Source: Megalonaias nervosa
Taxonomy: Eukaryota > Mollusca > Bivalvia > Unionida > Unionidae
Assembly: GCA_016617855.1 (NCBI GenBank)
Contig: JAECUM010012986.1
Location: 30,907-94,906, forward strand
DNA length: 64,000 nt
Direction of reading: 5' to 3'
Shown here: positions 1 through 13,000 of the stretch, piece by piece
How the letters are laid out: every line of letters starts with the position of its first letter
How positions within the stretch are numbered: position 1 is the stretch's first letter
The notes under the pieces: generated by a model
The model's input: the letters and a program-made list of their open reading frames with translations, nothing else
Told to the model about the DNA's origin: nothing
The model's database searches: none
Position numbers and translations under genes: made by a program

Positions 1-3000
1 ATGTCTGCTTGGTACTAAATGAGAATGGGGTCAATTGGACCTCCAATATGGCCAACAAATCTTTTTATTTCCATTCTTGCTAAATGAATGGCCATATTGA
101 GTTGATCCCATAGCACAAAGTCCCAGACTATTTTTTTTCTGATGCACTAGTCCATGACACTTGATTGTTTCCAATTTTAAAAACAATTTGGAAATTAGAC
201 AAATGCTAAGTTTAATGTTTTAATCTCTTTCTTTGTCCATTAATGCTCACCAGGCATACTGAATGCTTAAATTCTACCTCTCTTCATTTATTCATTCACG
301 TCCTGAGCTCTTTGGTAACTGTTGCATGTGCACTTGTTCCAGTCTTTTTTCAGAACTGATTATTTTTATTTAGGCATTTTGAGACTGAAGCCTACATACA
401 AAATTTAACTTATTGTCAAAATTTAAGAGTTTGACAACATACAAAACTGTACACCTCATAAACTGATGATTAACAGCGGAAAGTGCTCCAATGATGTTGG
501 CAATTGTATATTTGCAAAAGTACATGTTAACAGATCTCTACTAGGATATTACAGTCAAAGTATATATTAGATCAACCTTAGAAAGTCATCACAACATCCA
601 AAGTAAAGGTGCCAAGTGTTGTAAAAAGGTTTTTAGGCTCTTAACACACTTGTCCACCAAACTGATCAACGTTGAGATAATATCCAAAATTAGATAGTAA
701 ATCATCAGATAACAGAGGCATGTACTTTGTGGCAATGGTGCAGTGTGGTGCACATGTCTGTTATTGCTTGATTGCATATTGGATTAAGCAACTATTATCA
801 ACAGTCAAAACACTTGAAACTGATATGATTAATTAGCAGTGTTTTAAATGACCTTTCTATATTATGATTACTCAACCCATATACTCATGAGTGGATCATT
901 CTTTGATTTCATTTCATCTGTTCAATTCAATTCAATTAATGAAAGGTACTTTACCAACATAAGTGTTGGTTTCATTTATGAACTTCATAAAGTTATTTGT
1001 ACAGTGCATATACATTGGTCTCTTTTTGTTCTTTATTCTCATGCAGGTACAATGTTCTGCCTCGGCAAGTTGATGTCCATCAGATGGATTTTTTGTCGAG
1101 AATTGTATTGAAGCTGAATTTGAACTGATTAGATGACAGTAATGATACTTTAATTATTTTAATTGATTATACAGGGAGTCAACTTCCATGTGTGACATTG
1201 TGCTTGGAATGGAACAGTTAAGCTAATTAAGGAGCTGTCTGTGTCTACATTTGAAAGACACAGTGTTTGTTTTAATCACATTAGAAATACCTTAGCTAGT
1301 AAATGAGGTAATCTTTACTATGTAGATACAGTGTGTTTACAAAATTTGTTTCAAAAGGAAGATAACAATGATGATTCAGTGATGAAAACTGAAATGAAAG
1401 TGGTGGGATAAAACATAAGGCTGCCACCATTTTTACAGATTTGGTTGATAATTTTCCATGGATTGATTTTTATTGCTTCTGAAGGAAAGTGGTTTTGCAT
1501 TTATTGTAAACAGTATCCATAGTGGCATCGGATGGAAACTGAAAAATTCGGAATTTAATGAATTCTTTTGACAATTCAAACCTTGTAAAGCCCGTGTGCA
1601 CCACATTATATACATGACACTAGCCAGCATGTGCAGAAAATCCATGAAGTTAGAGTTTATGACACTCCACAGGGAAAGGACATTTTAAAACTAAATGAGG
1701 ATAAAATGAACAAAAAAGAAATGACAGTTCTCTTGAATACAGCATACACTCTACTCAAATAATGAAAACCATTTTTAGATCTGGCAAAACTATGTGTGTT
1801 CTGGGAGAAGAACACTGTTGAACATGGTGATAATTATTAGAACAGACTCTAGGGCAAAAGAAATTGTTCTGTCAACTGGTGAAGTCTTTAGAGAATAAGT
1901 TATGGAAAGTCTGAATTCCAGTAAATTCTTTTCCATTCTTTCTGGTGGAAGTAACTTATAATACCTTATCAGAGCAAGAAACAGTGTACAATGTTGACAA
2001 TGGAAAATCAAAAAATTAAGCCCTTAGGAGAAGGAAAAAATTATGTTGTAGATTATTTCATTTCTTTCCACTTTGATTAAAGTACATACATCTCATTCAA
2101 TCTAGACAAGAGATTTAAATTTGGAACAAAGAAAAATTTAGGTGGGAAAAGTGAATTTTCTGAAACCACCTGTCTTGGACAAGTGAATGAAAAAATAAAG
2201 TTTGATCAATCCTGCCATAGCAACGTGTCTGATTGTTATTAAATGAAATGATGCCAGTCTGACATACTGTATGGCCAGCATGGTGGTCATCATGAAAATC
2301 TTGTTATGGCTACTTCATCAAAATGCAGGGGTATAAAAATCCGTTACCAGGGACAACTAAAATTATACCAGGCAACCATTTTTACCAATGTGAAAACCTG
2401 TTTGGACAACCAAGTAATATTTGTTTAGAAAAATGTTGGTGTTAAAAACATTGGATTTTCATTAAAACACTTCTTAAAATATTAAAGCAGTTCAGAATGA
2501 AATTGGTGCATATCACAGCGTCAGCACACATGCATGTGCACCATTTTGTAGGGGATTTGAAACCACAACCTCATTCACTTTAGGGTGACAAGTCAGATGT
2601 CATTGCTTTTATTTTGTACATCAATGAACTTATAAACATGGTGACATCTACATACACAAGTGAACTTTGACCCGACTTTCCAGTGAACAGGTTGATAATT
2701 GGCACTGTGACATTGATTTTAAGGTCAGTGACCTTGGCTTAGGCATGTACCTGTATTTGTTTGTACTTTGAGCTTTAGGCAAACTAGTCTGTGGTTATGC
2801 CTTGATATTGTCTGAACCATATTCACTTATTTTCTATCAATTATATTGGGTTCAAGGTCACAGGTCACTAAAGAATTTTGTACTACAATACCTTGCAAAA
2901 ACGTGTCAAAGGTCAGAAAAGAGTTTTGTTACCAGAGTAGGTATGTTCAACTTTCTCAAGAATATCAGAGATCGTTTTGGTACTTAGAGCCGTTTTCAAT

Positions 3001-3241
3001 ACCCCAAAAGTAGAAATGGTGTCATTATAAATTTCCAGAAATTCATTTTTGGCCATTAGAATGTCAATCCTTTCAAGGGACTCTTGTTTGGGATACTGGT
3101 TTCCTCATTGATAAGTAATTTTACATGTGTGTGTTCTTATCAATCAATCAATTAATCAGTGAAATAATTTGAGATAATCATACTGATATATAATTTACAT
3201 TATATGGTACCATTTTCTTCAGCTTCAACCTTTTTTTATAG
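1..3241. other. 5' intronic/upstream DNA, no gene recognised
   Basis: No exon could be supported here. The ORFs present are short, AT-rich and lack family features. The next ARB2A exon (3242) needs one base from an upstream exon, so at least one earlier coding exon must exist, either here without a convincing signal or outside the window. Positions 2940-3095 carry a member of a dispersed repeat recognisable by 'aatatcagagat' and, further on, 'caagggactcttgttt'. Related copies lie near 3840-3890, 14220-14335 and 41865-41975. Confidence 0.5.
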
Positions 3242-3301
3242 ATGAACCAGAGTATAAATTTCCAGTCACTTTGGAGGGCTTTGGATACAGATTTAATAAA
3301 G
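3242..3301 (+). CDS. ARB2A: ARB2A/FAM172A orthologue, exon A (first recognised)
   Basis: This is an internal coding exon. It is preceded by a pyrimidine-rich acceptor ending in AG at 3240-3241 and followed by the donor GTAAAG at 3302. It reads in phase to a peptide containing FPVTLEGFGYRFNK, which corresponds to the conserved N-terminal FP.T.E.FGY.FN segment of FAM172A/ARB2A proteins. It needs one base from an upstream exon and ends one base into a codon completed by exon 4053-4153. The role inferred from the family is an Arb2-domain protein with an alpha/beta-hydrolase-type fold, linked to Argonaute binding and splicing regulation in vertebrates and to siRNA/heterochromatin complexes in fission yeast. 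Exon identity is secure from the run of collinear conserved exons that follows. Confidence 0.8.
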
Positions 3302-4052
3302 GTAAAGCATACCACATAGACTGAAACCTTTTTTGTTCTTGAACGATTGTTGCTTTAAAGCTGTAGTGATTAGGTTTGTATCACACTTCAAAGTTGAGTT
3401 TGATGATAACATCATTGCCTAGTAAGCAAGGAAAAAAAGAGATCAATCAGAGATTTATTCTTAAATTTCTACAAAATATACATGAACCATGTTGCAACCA
3501 GAGAAGTAAAACTTATTTTAAATTTTGTTAAGGATAAGATTTGTCTGATTGTAAATATAAAAAAGATGTAGCCTAATAAATGATTATTTTCTTAATTTGC
3601 ATTCTGATAACTCTTTGCACCCATTCTCACTGATAGATTGGTATAAGCTGTTGTTTTGTGGGGATTGTATTGGTTTTAGTTGGCAAGTTGTCCTTTCTTA
3701 ATATATTAAAACATTTATTGTCCAGATATTTCTTTTCAAAAACATATAAACAATTAAAGAAAGAGTGTTTTTATAATCACATTTCTGGAGTTAATCAAGG
3801 GTTTCAATTGAGACCAAGTAATTACTGTTTAGCTCCACTGGTTAAAGGTGCCAGTAGAGCATTAGACCATTCTAGGGACTCTTGTTCAAGATAAGTAAAA
3901 TATCAGTAACATCAGCATCAATCCCAGAAATACTTGCTATCACTTGCCCAATTGCAGCCTAAATCCCTCTCAAAAGTTTTGGGCTTATAGCACTTATTTT
4001 TCAAAGCTCTGTGGTCATTTAATCTGCATTAATTTGCTCTCTAACTTTACAG

Positions 4053-4153
4053 AGGGTCAGCTGAGGAAAATTGATACAGATGAACTATTTGAGTTCAATG
4101 TCCAAGAGGGGAACTACAGTTATAATCAGAAACACTACAATGCCTTGGGAGAT
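4053..4153 (+). CDS. ARB2A: ARB2A exon B
   Basis: Acceptor CTTTACAG ends at 4052 and donor GTGAGT starts at 4154. With the last base of the preceding exon it encodes a peptide with GQLRKID...FEFNVQ...YNQKHYNALGD, matching the family pattern GQLR..(E/D)TG..F.FN...(W/Y)NQK.Y.ALG. It ends on a codon boundary (phase 0). It is the second element of the N-terminal Arb2 region. A 27-bp unit repeated three times follows in the intron at about 4272-4350. Confidence 0.88.
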
Positions 4154-4271
4154 GTGAGTATAAACAGGTTTAGTACATCTTTATCTCAGGTAGTGGCATC
4201 AAGACTAAAATCTTTGCAGAAATTTAGTAATCATAATATATTTAATGTTAAGTAATAATAGTTGTTTCTTA

Positions 4272-4350
4272 GGTAGCAAACCAAACTGGACAGAAATGGT
4301 AGCAAACCAGACTGGACAGAAATGGTAGTAAACCAGACTGGACAGAAATG
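4272..4350 (+). repeat. 27-bp tandem repeat, 3 copies
   Basis: A unit like 'agcaaaccagactggacagaaatggt' is repeated three times with one or two changes, just after exon B in the intron. Confidence 0.75.
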
Positions 4351-4718
4351 GTATAATTCTCTCTCAACCACAATCAGATAATCAACTAATAAAAATATTG
4401 TTAATAATTACGGTATCATCAGTTCAGAGACAAAGTTATTACCACTTGTTAGAAGTACAGTATAAAATGTTTGTCAATCAATTTTATATCACACACTGTC
4501 TCTTTAATTAAAACAAAATTACTAATGTTCACTAGTAATACCAGCACAAAGTAGGAGAGTTTGAAAAATAAACTGTGAGAGACAAATTTAATTTTTTACT
4601 GCTCCAAAATAAATTGTATCATGTCCATGAATCCTAGTACAGATTCTGAATTTACACTAAATCTTTATAAGTCTAGTTTCCTAATTGATCTTGCCTGCTT
4701 TTTATTGACTGCCCATTT

Positions 4719-4870
4719 TATTGACTGTCCTTTATTTTTCAGATCTTAACAGACTATATGTATAACTTTTTATTGACTGCCCTTTTTTTCCAGATCTTAA
4801 CAGACTGTATCTATAACTTTTTATTGACTGCCCTTTATTTTTCAGGTCTTAACAGACTATATCTATAGCT
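4719..4870 (+). repeat. 51-52-bp tandem triplication containing the exon C acceptor
   Basis: Three copies of 'ttattgactgccct...cag' followed by the first bases of exon C start near 4719, 4771 and 4822. Each copy includes a polypyrimidine tract and an AG (AGs ending at 4742, 4793 and 4845). Only the last is followed by the true exon. Confidence 0.85.
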
Positions 4871-4911
4871 TGATGGAGACAGAACAAAATATGAAGAGAG
4901 AGTATCTACCG
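4846..4911 (+). CDS. ARB2A: ARB2A exon C
   Basis: This 66-bp phase-0 exon starts with VLTDYIYSLME and matches the family's (I/V)(I/L)T.Y(V/I)Y.L(L/M)E segment. Its acceptor (TTTTTCAG to 4845) is the third of three tandem copies of a 51-52-bp unit. Each unit contains a polypyrimidine tract, an AG and the first ~25 bases of the exon. Only the third copy leads to an open frame through the exon (see findings). The donor is GTATGT at 4912. Confidence 0.85.
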
Positions 4912-4934
4912 GTATGTTGGATTCTTTTTATAAT

Positions 4935-5170
4935 GTGAAAGGTAGCATAATGGTTCCATTTTATGTCCAGTCACTAATGTGGAATGTAAAAGGGGGAATA
5001 GATGTTCCTTTTTATCCATTGACGCTAATGTTAAGTTTGAAAGGGTGCATAGAGGTTCCATGTTATGCCTTGATGCTAATGTAAAGTTTGAAAGGGTGCA
5101 TAGACGTTTCTTATTATGCCTTGATGCTAATGTAAAGTTTGAAAGGGTGCATAGATGTTCCTTGTTAGAC
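4935..5170 (+). repeat. 51-bp minisatellite, about 4-5 copies
   Basis: 'aaagggtgcatag' recurs at 5040, 5091 and 5142, with an older degenerate copy near 4987 and another near 4937. Open frames through it on both strands are repeat artefacts. Confidence 0.8.
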
Positions 5171-5235
5171 TGTGAGCTTGTTTTCTCATCAGGGTTATGT
5201 AGCATGAACAGGCCAAGGACTGGTGTTTTTTATAT

Positions 5236-5450
5236 AGTATATATGCACTTATAAGATTTACCATTCTTTAAACTGCACAGACTCAAATCTACCAATGCAT
5301 AATGCACTGGCAGATCTGGTTCTGTGCAGTTTATGAGTAATCAGTAGAACAAACAATATAGGCCCTAATCTGCAGGTGGATTATGATGGGGCAGATCAGG
5401 TTCTTTTTTTGTTTGCAATTTGACTCAATGTATAAATGAGTATATTACAC
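5236..5450. repeat. Dispersed palindromic repeat (family with 18520-18710 and 39845-39975)
   Basis: It contains 'cttataag', 'tgcacagactcaaatct' and 'cataatgcactggcagatct'. The same words recur at about 18520-18710 and 39845-39975, usually between 'cttataag'-like ends. It looks like a MITE-type family, class unknown. Confidence 0.5.
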
Positions 5451-6893
5451 TATCACAGAAGATAGCATTCAACTTATGGCATGGGTGGACATTTGTCTCC
5501 CCTGTCAGATTTTGCTCACATAACTGGAGAGCATTTTGATGTTTGGACCCCATGGAGGGATCATATGTGACTGACTTAGGTAAATGTTTTCAAAGATGGA
5601 ATATGAAAGGAGGAAGCATGTAATGGAACATTCACATTTAAAGTTTAAATATCGGGTCATGTATTTAATTGTTTATGCTTCAAGCAATTTGAATACATGT
5701 CTTCTTCTCTTTGTTTTAGTAATTATTTTAAAAATATTTCAGTAGATCTTACTTTCAGGAAAAAAATCATGCTTGGAGATTATAAAACTATGAGCTTCAG
5801 ATTTATCATTAGTCAATCAAAAAAGGTGTACAGGGCCGAGTTTTATCATTAGTCAAACAATAAAGGGGTAACAAATCTACATTTTACAGGACTGAGACGG
5901 AGATATTTACTTGAAACTCCAAACTTGCATATTGTGAATTCACCAGTATTCATGGGGTACCAGTTCTCATGGGTACCAATCTGTACAGACTTTTTGATAT
6001 CTACAAACTATAAATTTAAAAACCTATCAAACCATAATTCTTCTGTTGCAACAAAGGACCTATACCCTCTATCTCCACAAATTTATGAACCCCAAAAATA
6101 TGTAACTTTTATAAAACCACAAAAATTGATTGCCACAAAAAAAAATGAATTTACAGTATCTGAGGCTGTTTTAAACAATTTCATGTAATTTTATATCTAT
6201 CTACTTTGTTAATAGAAAGTACTTATGAAAATTTTGAAATTTTAATGTGGATGGAACTATGATTTATTGCTATCGAAACTGGATTCAAATTCTTAGTTTT
6301 TACTTGTCCTGGACAGTTTTATGAATTTCAGGCCTGAGCACAGCGTGCTAGTTTTTTTTTTTGTTACTCCCTGTCTTCAGTCTCACTCTGGCAACAGGTG
6401 ATATTAAAAGTATTTGCCTATTGATAAATCCTTTTTTTGATGCTCACATATAGGTCAATACTGGATTTCATAACCACAGGTACAGACAATTATCTATCTT
6501 TGTGTGGGGTAATTATTATGAATCATCTAACTTGTATTGTTAAACAATATTTTTGGCCTATACTAAGTCTGTCTTTGATGTCAAAACTTATTAAATGGGA
6601 GATGATGGTTGTTGAGGAAAAATATATCACCAAACATAGACTAAATGAATGAGGTTATGATTATCATTGAGTTAGGATGAAGGTAAATTATTAATCCGGC
6701 AACTTCTGAGCATCACACATTTCATTGGATAATAGACTGGGAAATATAGGGTGGCAAATTCCACCTCATGGCTGGGGTCTTGAAATGTGGAATTTTTAAT
6801 AGGCAATTTTGCTCTGATATCACTTCTCACCAGATTGATGTCATAGACTGATAATTGTTTGATGATTGAAACTTTTTTTTTGACCACTTACAG

Positions 6894-7021
6894 AGAGATG
6901 CAGGTGATGATGAACCCAGAAGCTTTGTGTTTGTGAGTGACAACATTAGAACAAATGCAGACAAATTGATGATTCTTGTACATGGATCAGGAGCTGTCAG
7001 AGCTGGGCAGTGGGCTAGAAG
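6894..7021 (+). CDS. ARB2A: ARB2A exon D (HGSG strand)
   Basis: Acceptor CACTTACAG ends at 6893 and donor GTTTTA (weak but GT) starts at 7022. It encodes a peptide with FVFVSDNIRTNADKLMILVH and then GSGAVRAGQWAR, the most conserved part of the Arb2 domain. ILVHGSG is the strand and oxyanion-hole loop of the hydrolase-type fold. It ends two bases into a codon (AG), completed by the A at 14440. The frame, splice phases and family match agree. Confidence 0.92.
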
Positions 7022-10000
7022 GTTTTACTCTCCTCACACACTCCATACCACCACCAAATTTGCACCACTAAACAGAGCATATCAGTACATATACCAGAGT
7101 TCATTAAAAAGTTCAAATACAAATAGGCTTAAAGTCGTTAAAGTTTGTGAGGAATTTGGTAAATTTTCACACTATGTAAGTTTTATTGCATGTCAGTAGT
7201 CATGAAATAGATCAAAACAGCATTTCCAGACAGTAACTGACATACAGAGCACACATCTCTATAATATGGCTGTGCTTGGTTATAATACCCCACTTGGAGC
7301 ATATAACTTTGGTGCATTAAATGGTAGACAATTTGCACCTTTTTATGGTTCATTACATGCTTTAATTGTTTTTCATTGTTGTTACAGGTATACAGTTGTA
7401 ACTAGGTGCATCAAGTGTTAACAATTTAAGTTATCCAAGGACCTATTGTACTAAGTGTAATATATCTAAACCATCTAGTGCCTCCTCAAGTTGGTCACAA
7501 AGGACTTGGTCCACTGTTTTGTGGAAGAATTCGAAATGCAGGGAATACTTCTCTGATCTATTGACATGGATGTGATGCAAGTTCATACACCCACTTCTCG
7601 GCATTAGAGTTGACCAAAGTCCCTTCCCTCTTTTGCACATTGACCGGCAGTTCTATGTTATAATTTTTCATCCTGGCTTCTAATCAGTCCATCCAGTTGA
7701 ATGGTTGTCTAAAGCCCCCTTTTTTCAGAGGAGATCTTGCTCCTTTTGTTTGGCAGCCCAGTTGGCATAAGACCCCCACATGCCTAAACCAATGCCATGG
7801 TAACTGTATGCACAAAGCATTTGGTTTCTGACTTCACCGGTTTTTACCATCCACCCTACCAGTAATCCTTGCATTTTACTGCAATAGATGATACCACCTC
7901 TTCCTTTCTGATTGGAATACAGTGTATTATATGTAGGTATGGAAACCTACAGGTAGGAACCTGGGTGGCTGATTGATTTAAGGCACGCATCTTTACAAAT
8001 CATTGACATCTCACCTCTGTCTGCATCTGTTCAAGTTTCAGCTCCGCCAGCATGGGTTTGTGAGAAAGTTAGCCAGTAGCTTCCTGTGGGTTTGTGGTTC
8101 TATCTGGAGATTTTGTGGGTTCATCCTCCACCAGATATCCTGGCCACCATGTATAGCCTATCATGTGCTGAAAATTGCTGTTCATCTCACAAAACCAAAC
8201 CAAAAATCAAATCTGCAGGTAGAGTACAACTCCCTTACACTCCCACCCTTTAGTGAGTGAGGGGAAAACCATGATGAACTTATCAACTCTGTCCATATAT
8301 TGGAAAGAGAGTTTAGCTTCAATGCAGCGGTAAATTCCTCATTCTGTCGGCTCCCACAATGAACTAAACCAGGGAGATAGCTGATTGTCATTCTGATAAG
8401 ATTTGAGATCCCAGTAACTTTCAAGCCTTTTCCTCAGAAACCAGCCACTGGTGTCCTTTTCCACATGCTGGTATCATACTCGTTTGCCAACCACATAGAG
8501 GGTAGCAACTTACACCTTACTGAAAATTGGTCTAACTTAACCAAAAATTATCAACAACCTCTCTGTGAAGGTCCTAGTATGGTTGGCAGGTCTGTATCCA
8601 AGGTAGAGGTTGGATGTGCATGCATCTTCTCCTCCACATATTCTGCTAATCTTAATGTGATTGAATAATGTATTCATTGGAGCAGGATATTTACCTGATC
8701 ACATTATGATTAAGCCCTCCCATAATTCCTTGCAAATGCAAGCATCCTCTTTGATGTATTGCTCAAGCTTGAACAGAAGAATGTCCATTATACAAGTAGC
8801 CTAGTGGTGACATGGGGAGGTAATTATATCAGAATCTGGAAGAGTTACTTTGTATAGTTACTAATTTTACCTTGTATAGATACAAATTTAAAACATCTGT
8901 ATTTTATGTAGACACAGAAGATGCATTTTTTCATCATTCTTGAAAGTTGCAGAAATGAATTCTTAAAATTAATGTGATAAATAAGTATTTTTTTAAAGAA
9001 ACTTGATTTTCCAAAATAATTTCCTTAACTCATTTCAGGCTTCAAGACACATATTTCTCTGTTTCAAGCCAGTATTGACATGATACAACATCCCACATAA
9101 ACCTTTTCTGGACATTCCATCATTGCACATAGAGCCACTTTAGCTGACACCAGAAGTCAGCAGGTCCTGTGCAATGTCTCCAGCTCAGGTCACACCAATA
9201 CCAGTTCTGTCACTTCCCAATATTGTCTGCTCAGCTTAACATTGCTGGACATTCAGTAACCACCTCTGATCATTAGGTGACACTTAAGTTGGCACATGGA
9301 AATGGTCATGTCCAAGCATGGAGAGGCTCCTACTTTGATCACCATCCCCAACACCTCATTTTGCAGTTCAGTCATCACTTCCTTTGCAAGAGGTTTCCTT
9401 GCCACCCCACTTGTAAGAATTTGGGATATGCTCACTAACACCATCTTCCTTCATTGATCTTTTGTTGTCCATGGTAGACCCAGCATTCTCTACATTGACT
9501 GAAATAATAACCAACCTTTAACCTGGCATTTTAGAAGGCACAGTTCGGTCTTTTACACTGAAGTCCCAGCTGTTAACAAAGACATCATAAGGACCTAGGA
9601 ATTTTGAAAGATTTCTCCTAGTGCATGGAATGTAAACCTTTTCAGCATGTAACAACTTGTTTGCAACATTGTAGAAATTGATGCCATGCTGAGCTTGGTT
9701 TCAGTGGCTATATTTCAGTAGCCCAAGCATAGCCTAAATGCTTTCTACATTTGAAATTAAGTCATATCGTATATTCAGCTTAATATTCAGTCTCTTATAC
9801 CATAGCTGTGTCTGTTTAGCTTGCAGAAAGAGATGCATTAATATTCATCTCTGATCTGCTGAAAGACCATCACAAGACTGTCCTCAGATTGCTCACATTT
9901 TACCTCTTACTTCACAACCAGATAAGGCCAAAAGACAGGCAGTCAAAGGGGCAGAAAAGACACCGGTGTAGCAGCCAAAGATATTATTTGGGGTGAGAAT

Positions 10001-13000
10001 GTCTTGTTTTAAATTGGCTCTTCATGACAGCAACTTTCTTGCAGAACATTATGCCACACATGTGTTGCCTTTTTTCTGGTGCCCCAGAGGAGAGGTTTTG
10101 CCCTTTATCTTCTACCCCAGGTGGAGGTTTGGGAAAAGTCTTCATCCTTCACCAATAAATGGGAAACACTCTGCAATGATGACACGTAATTTTCTCAATA
10201 GAATATTCACTTTTCTCATAAAATGTATGTTTGGGCTCCTTCACAGTACAGCCCCAGCAGGATTATATTACAGGCTTTTTGAAGATTACATCTCTCTCAG
10301 ACAATACCAGTGGGTAATGAATTCAGCATGGATCCCCAAGGATCCCCAATGTTGTTGAGAGGGAAATCTCTCAGGCCAAAGGTTCAGGGTGAGCATCCCT
10401 TTGTAGTAAGATCCAAATTCATTAGGTTTGCTCTTTCATCAACTTGGATTCCTTGTCAACAAGGAAATTTCTATTTCATTCAGTCCCAGCTCTGTACATC
10501 TAGGAATAAGTTCAAAATGTCCTTTGCTTTTGAGTTTGTCTTGTCATAGAACATAACATTGAGGATCACCAAGGTGTTTCTTCTCTCCAGTTGAGGAATC
10601 ATGTCTTAGCTTGGAAATTTCTCCGCTTTTGTGTATTCTCAATACAGCTGTAAGCTCTTCCTCCCTGCATCACCAGTTCATAAACCTGCACAGATCACCT
10701 CAGGTTATATGGGCACCATATACGGAAATGGGAGGATCTGCCCCAGTTCACAGTAGGTATCTTACTGAAGGATCACCTGCCAGATATCATAGTTTACACA
10801 GGAACCAGGAAAACTGCTGGTAACATGGTGCTTCTCTCCTGCCTTACTTCCAAGTGAATGGGTTTTACCCCCCACAGGAGTATTCCTCATTGCAGTTTAT
10901 TAGAGATGAAGGCCACAGCAAATATCATTTGAACATGGTAGGATACATTTATAGTATAATTCACTCTCACTCTTCCTCTTATCTCTACTATCGTTTATTA
11001 TTTCGGATGGCAAGAGAGAGCCGTGTCCTCAGACCTCTGCTTTCCCATTTGTGAATTTCTCAGTAGTTTCATTGACTAATACCCACTTTAGTCCACCACA
11101 TCCCAAGCATGCTTAGTATGTTCCCTGTGGACTTGACATACCAATGGAATCAACTGATCCCCACTGCATGGTCCTTTAACCACTCAGATTCAGTTGAATC
11201 TGTACTTGCAAAGTGCAAAATGAGTCACTTTTTACACTTGTCTTTTCAGCAGGATTGAACACTGAGCTCTTGACCTTTGTCTTGCCAGCATCAGATCTGA
11301 AAGCTATGGTATCAAATGCCCTTTTCACTAGAAGGAACAGTCTTGCTTAACACACTTTCCCTTTGCTTCTCAGATTCCCATGTCGTGCATAAGAGAGGGA
11401 ATGTATATGCTGACTAAACTTGGTGACCCATCTTAAGTGGGAATAATGAATCAGATCCCTCCTCAATTTATCATTGTAAATTCCCATAACAGCCCATCTT
11501 TCTTTGTGAATGCTGAGTTGACTGCAATTGCAGGTTTCCATTTTGAAACCAGATATCTTGAACTTGCATACCTGGCTCCTATCAAGCAAGCCCTCAGAAA
11601 GAAATGTGATTCAAATAAAGCTGGGAACAGAATTACTTGAGCAAGACAGTCCACCACTTTGAAAGTCTGTGAGTGGAAATGGAAACATTTGGTGTATGCA
11701 GAGTACATATCTCTCTTAAAGCATCAGTACCACAAAAAGCTTACCATTTTCTGTGCTTTTTGAGGAGAAGAGATTAGCTCCCATTACAATCCAGGGCTCC
11801 CATTACAATCCAGGGCTCTCATTCTAGGATCTCAGCTATGCACTTACACAGAAGGGAAGATATAGGCCCGAACCAAGACCTTTTCATCTTTTTAATGAAT
11901 TTTTCATTGTTTGGACCAAATCCCTGGAATCTTCCACTGGTTCTTGTATGGTTCATTAAGACAATCTTTAAATCAAATTCCTAGTCTTCATGACTCAATT
12001 CATATACAAGATCTGCTTCCTTGTTACCTTAGTGACTGAATCAGCAAAGATACAGGCCATGTCAGTGGACTCTAAAACTGTATGCTGTTTTGCTATGATG
12101 GATTGATTTCTGTCATGATGGCCCTATTATATTCGTGAAGAACAGACTTTTGCTGATGGAGATCAGCTCATTGTCTTGACATAATTGAATTCATTGGACC
12201 CTTCATCTCAGAGTTGTTATCAGGACCACATCAGAGCTTTCAAATTGGTTTCTGAAGTGAACTGAGCCAGCCAGAAGAGGCAGATATGCTTGTTCTTACT
12301 CCTCAGATAAGGAAGGGATAATGTTTTCTCTAGGTTTCCATTGTTTAGGAAATGATGGGTTATTTAAAAATCAGGATGGATTTCATATACGTATCAGCTC
12401 TTGAGGTTAGGGCAATTGCCATAAGCATAGTATATGAGTACAAGTCCTCCATAACTGACATCATCTGAGGGAGGCCAGAGATGGCATTCTCACTCTTTTA
12501 CCTCACAGATGTTTCCTTCTAAAGGATTTAGTTTGATCTGGTGGGAGATATTCCAGCAGAACAAAAAGCTGCCTTATCAGGTCATTCAGTAGCTTCATAG
12601 AAGACTGGTTGTTCTACTTCCAGCAGATTTTCCAGAGTGACAACTTTTCCTTTAAAATGCATCCATGCATAAATCTTATGTTATCACTAGCCTGTGCATC
12701 ACACACACACACTTGAAGCTGATGTACATGTGTTAGGAGACCAGAGGCAGCAGTAACTCCAGGATAAGGGGATGTAACTCCTTCAAACTCATTCATCGTC
12801 TTACCTGATCTCCTGGTGTCTTATTATTGGATAAACTATTTGAAGAAAAAAGAAAACAATCTGTTAGAATAAAATATGCTTTCAATAATACCCAATCATA
12901 ATACAGGTACATTCTTCCATGCCTCACCCTCCCTCTTACAATCATATTCCTGGAAGACCATGCACATCCAGTGCAAGAGTAACTGATGGTTGACAGGATT

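Noticed and set aside
1046..1110. Possible first exon of ARB2A (reads MDFLSRIVLK after a CAG)
   Set aside because: Loose resemblance to the family's N-terminus only, no convincing donor in phase with the exon at 3242.
4906..5254. Opposing open frames with DANVKFERVHR-type repeats
   Set aside because: 51-bp minisatellite just after exon C; no evidence of coding.
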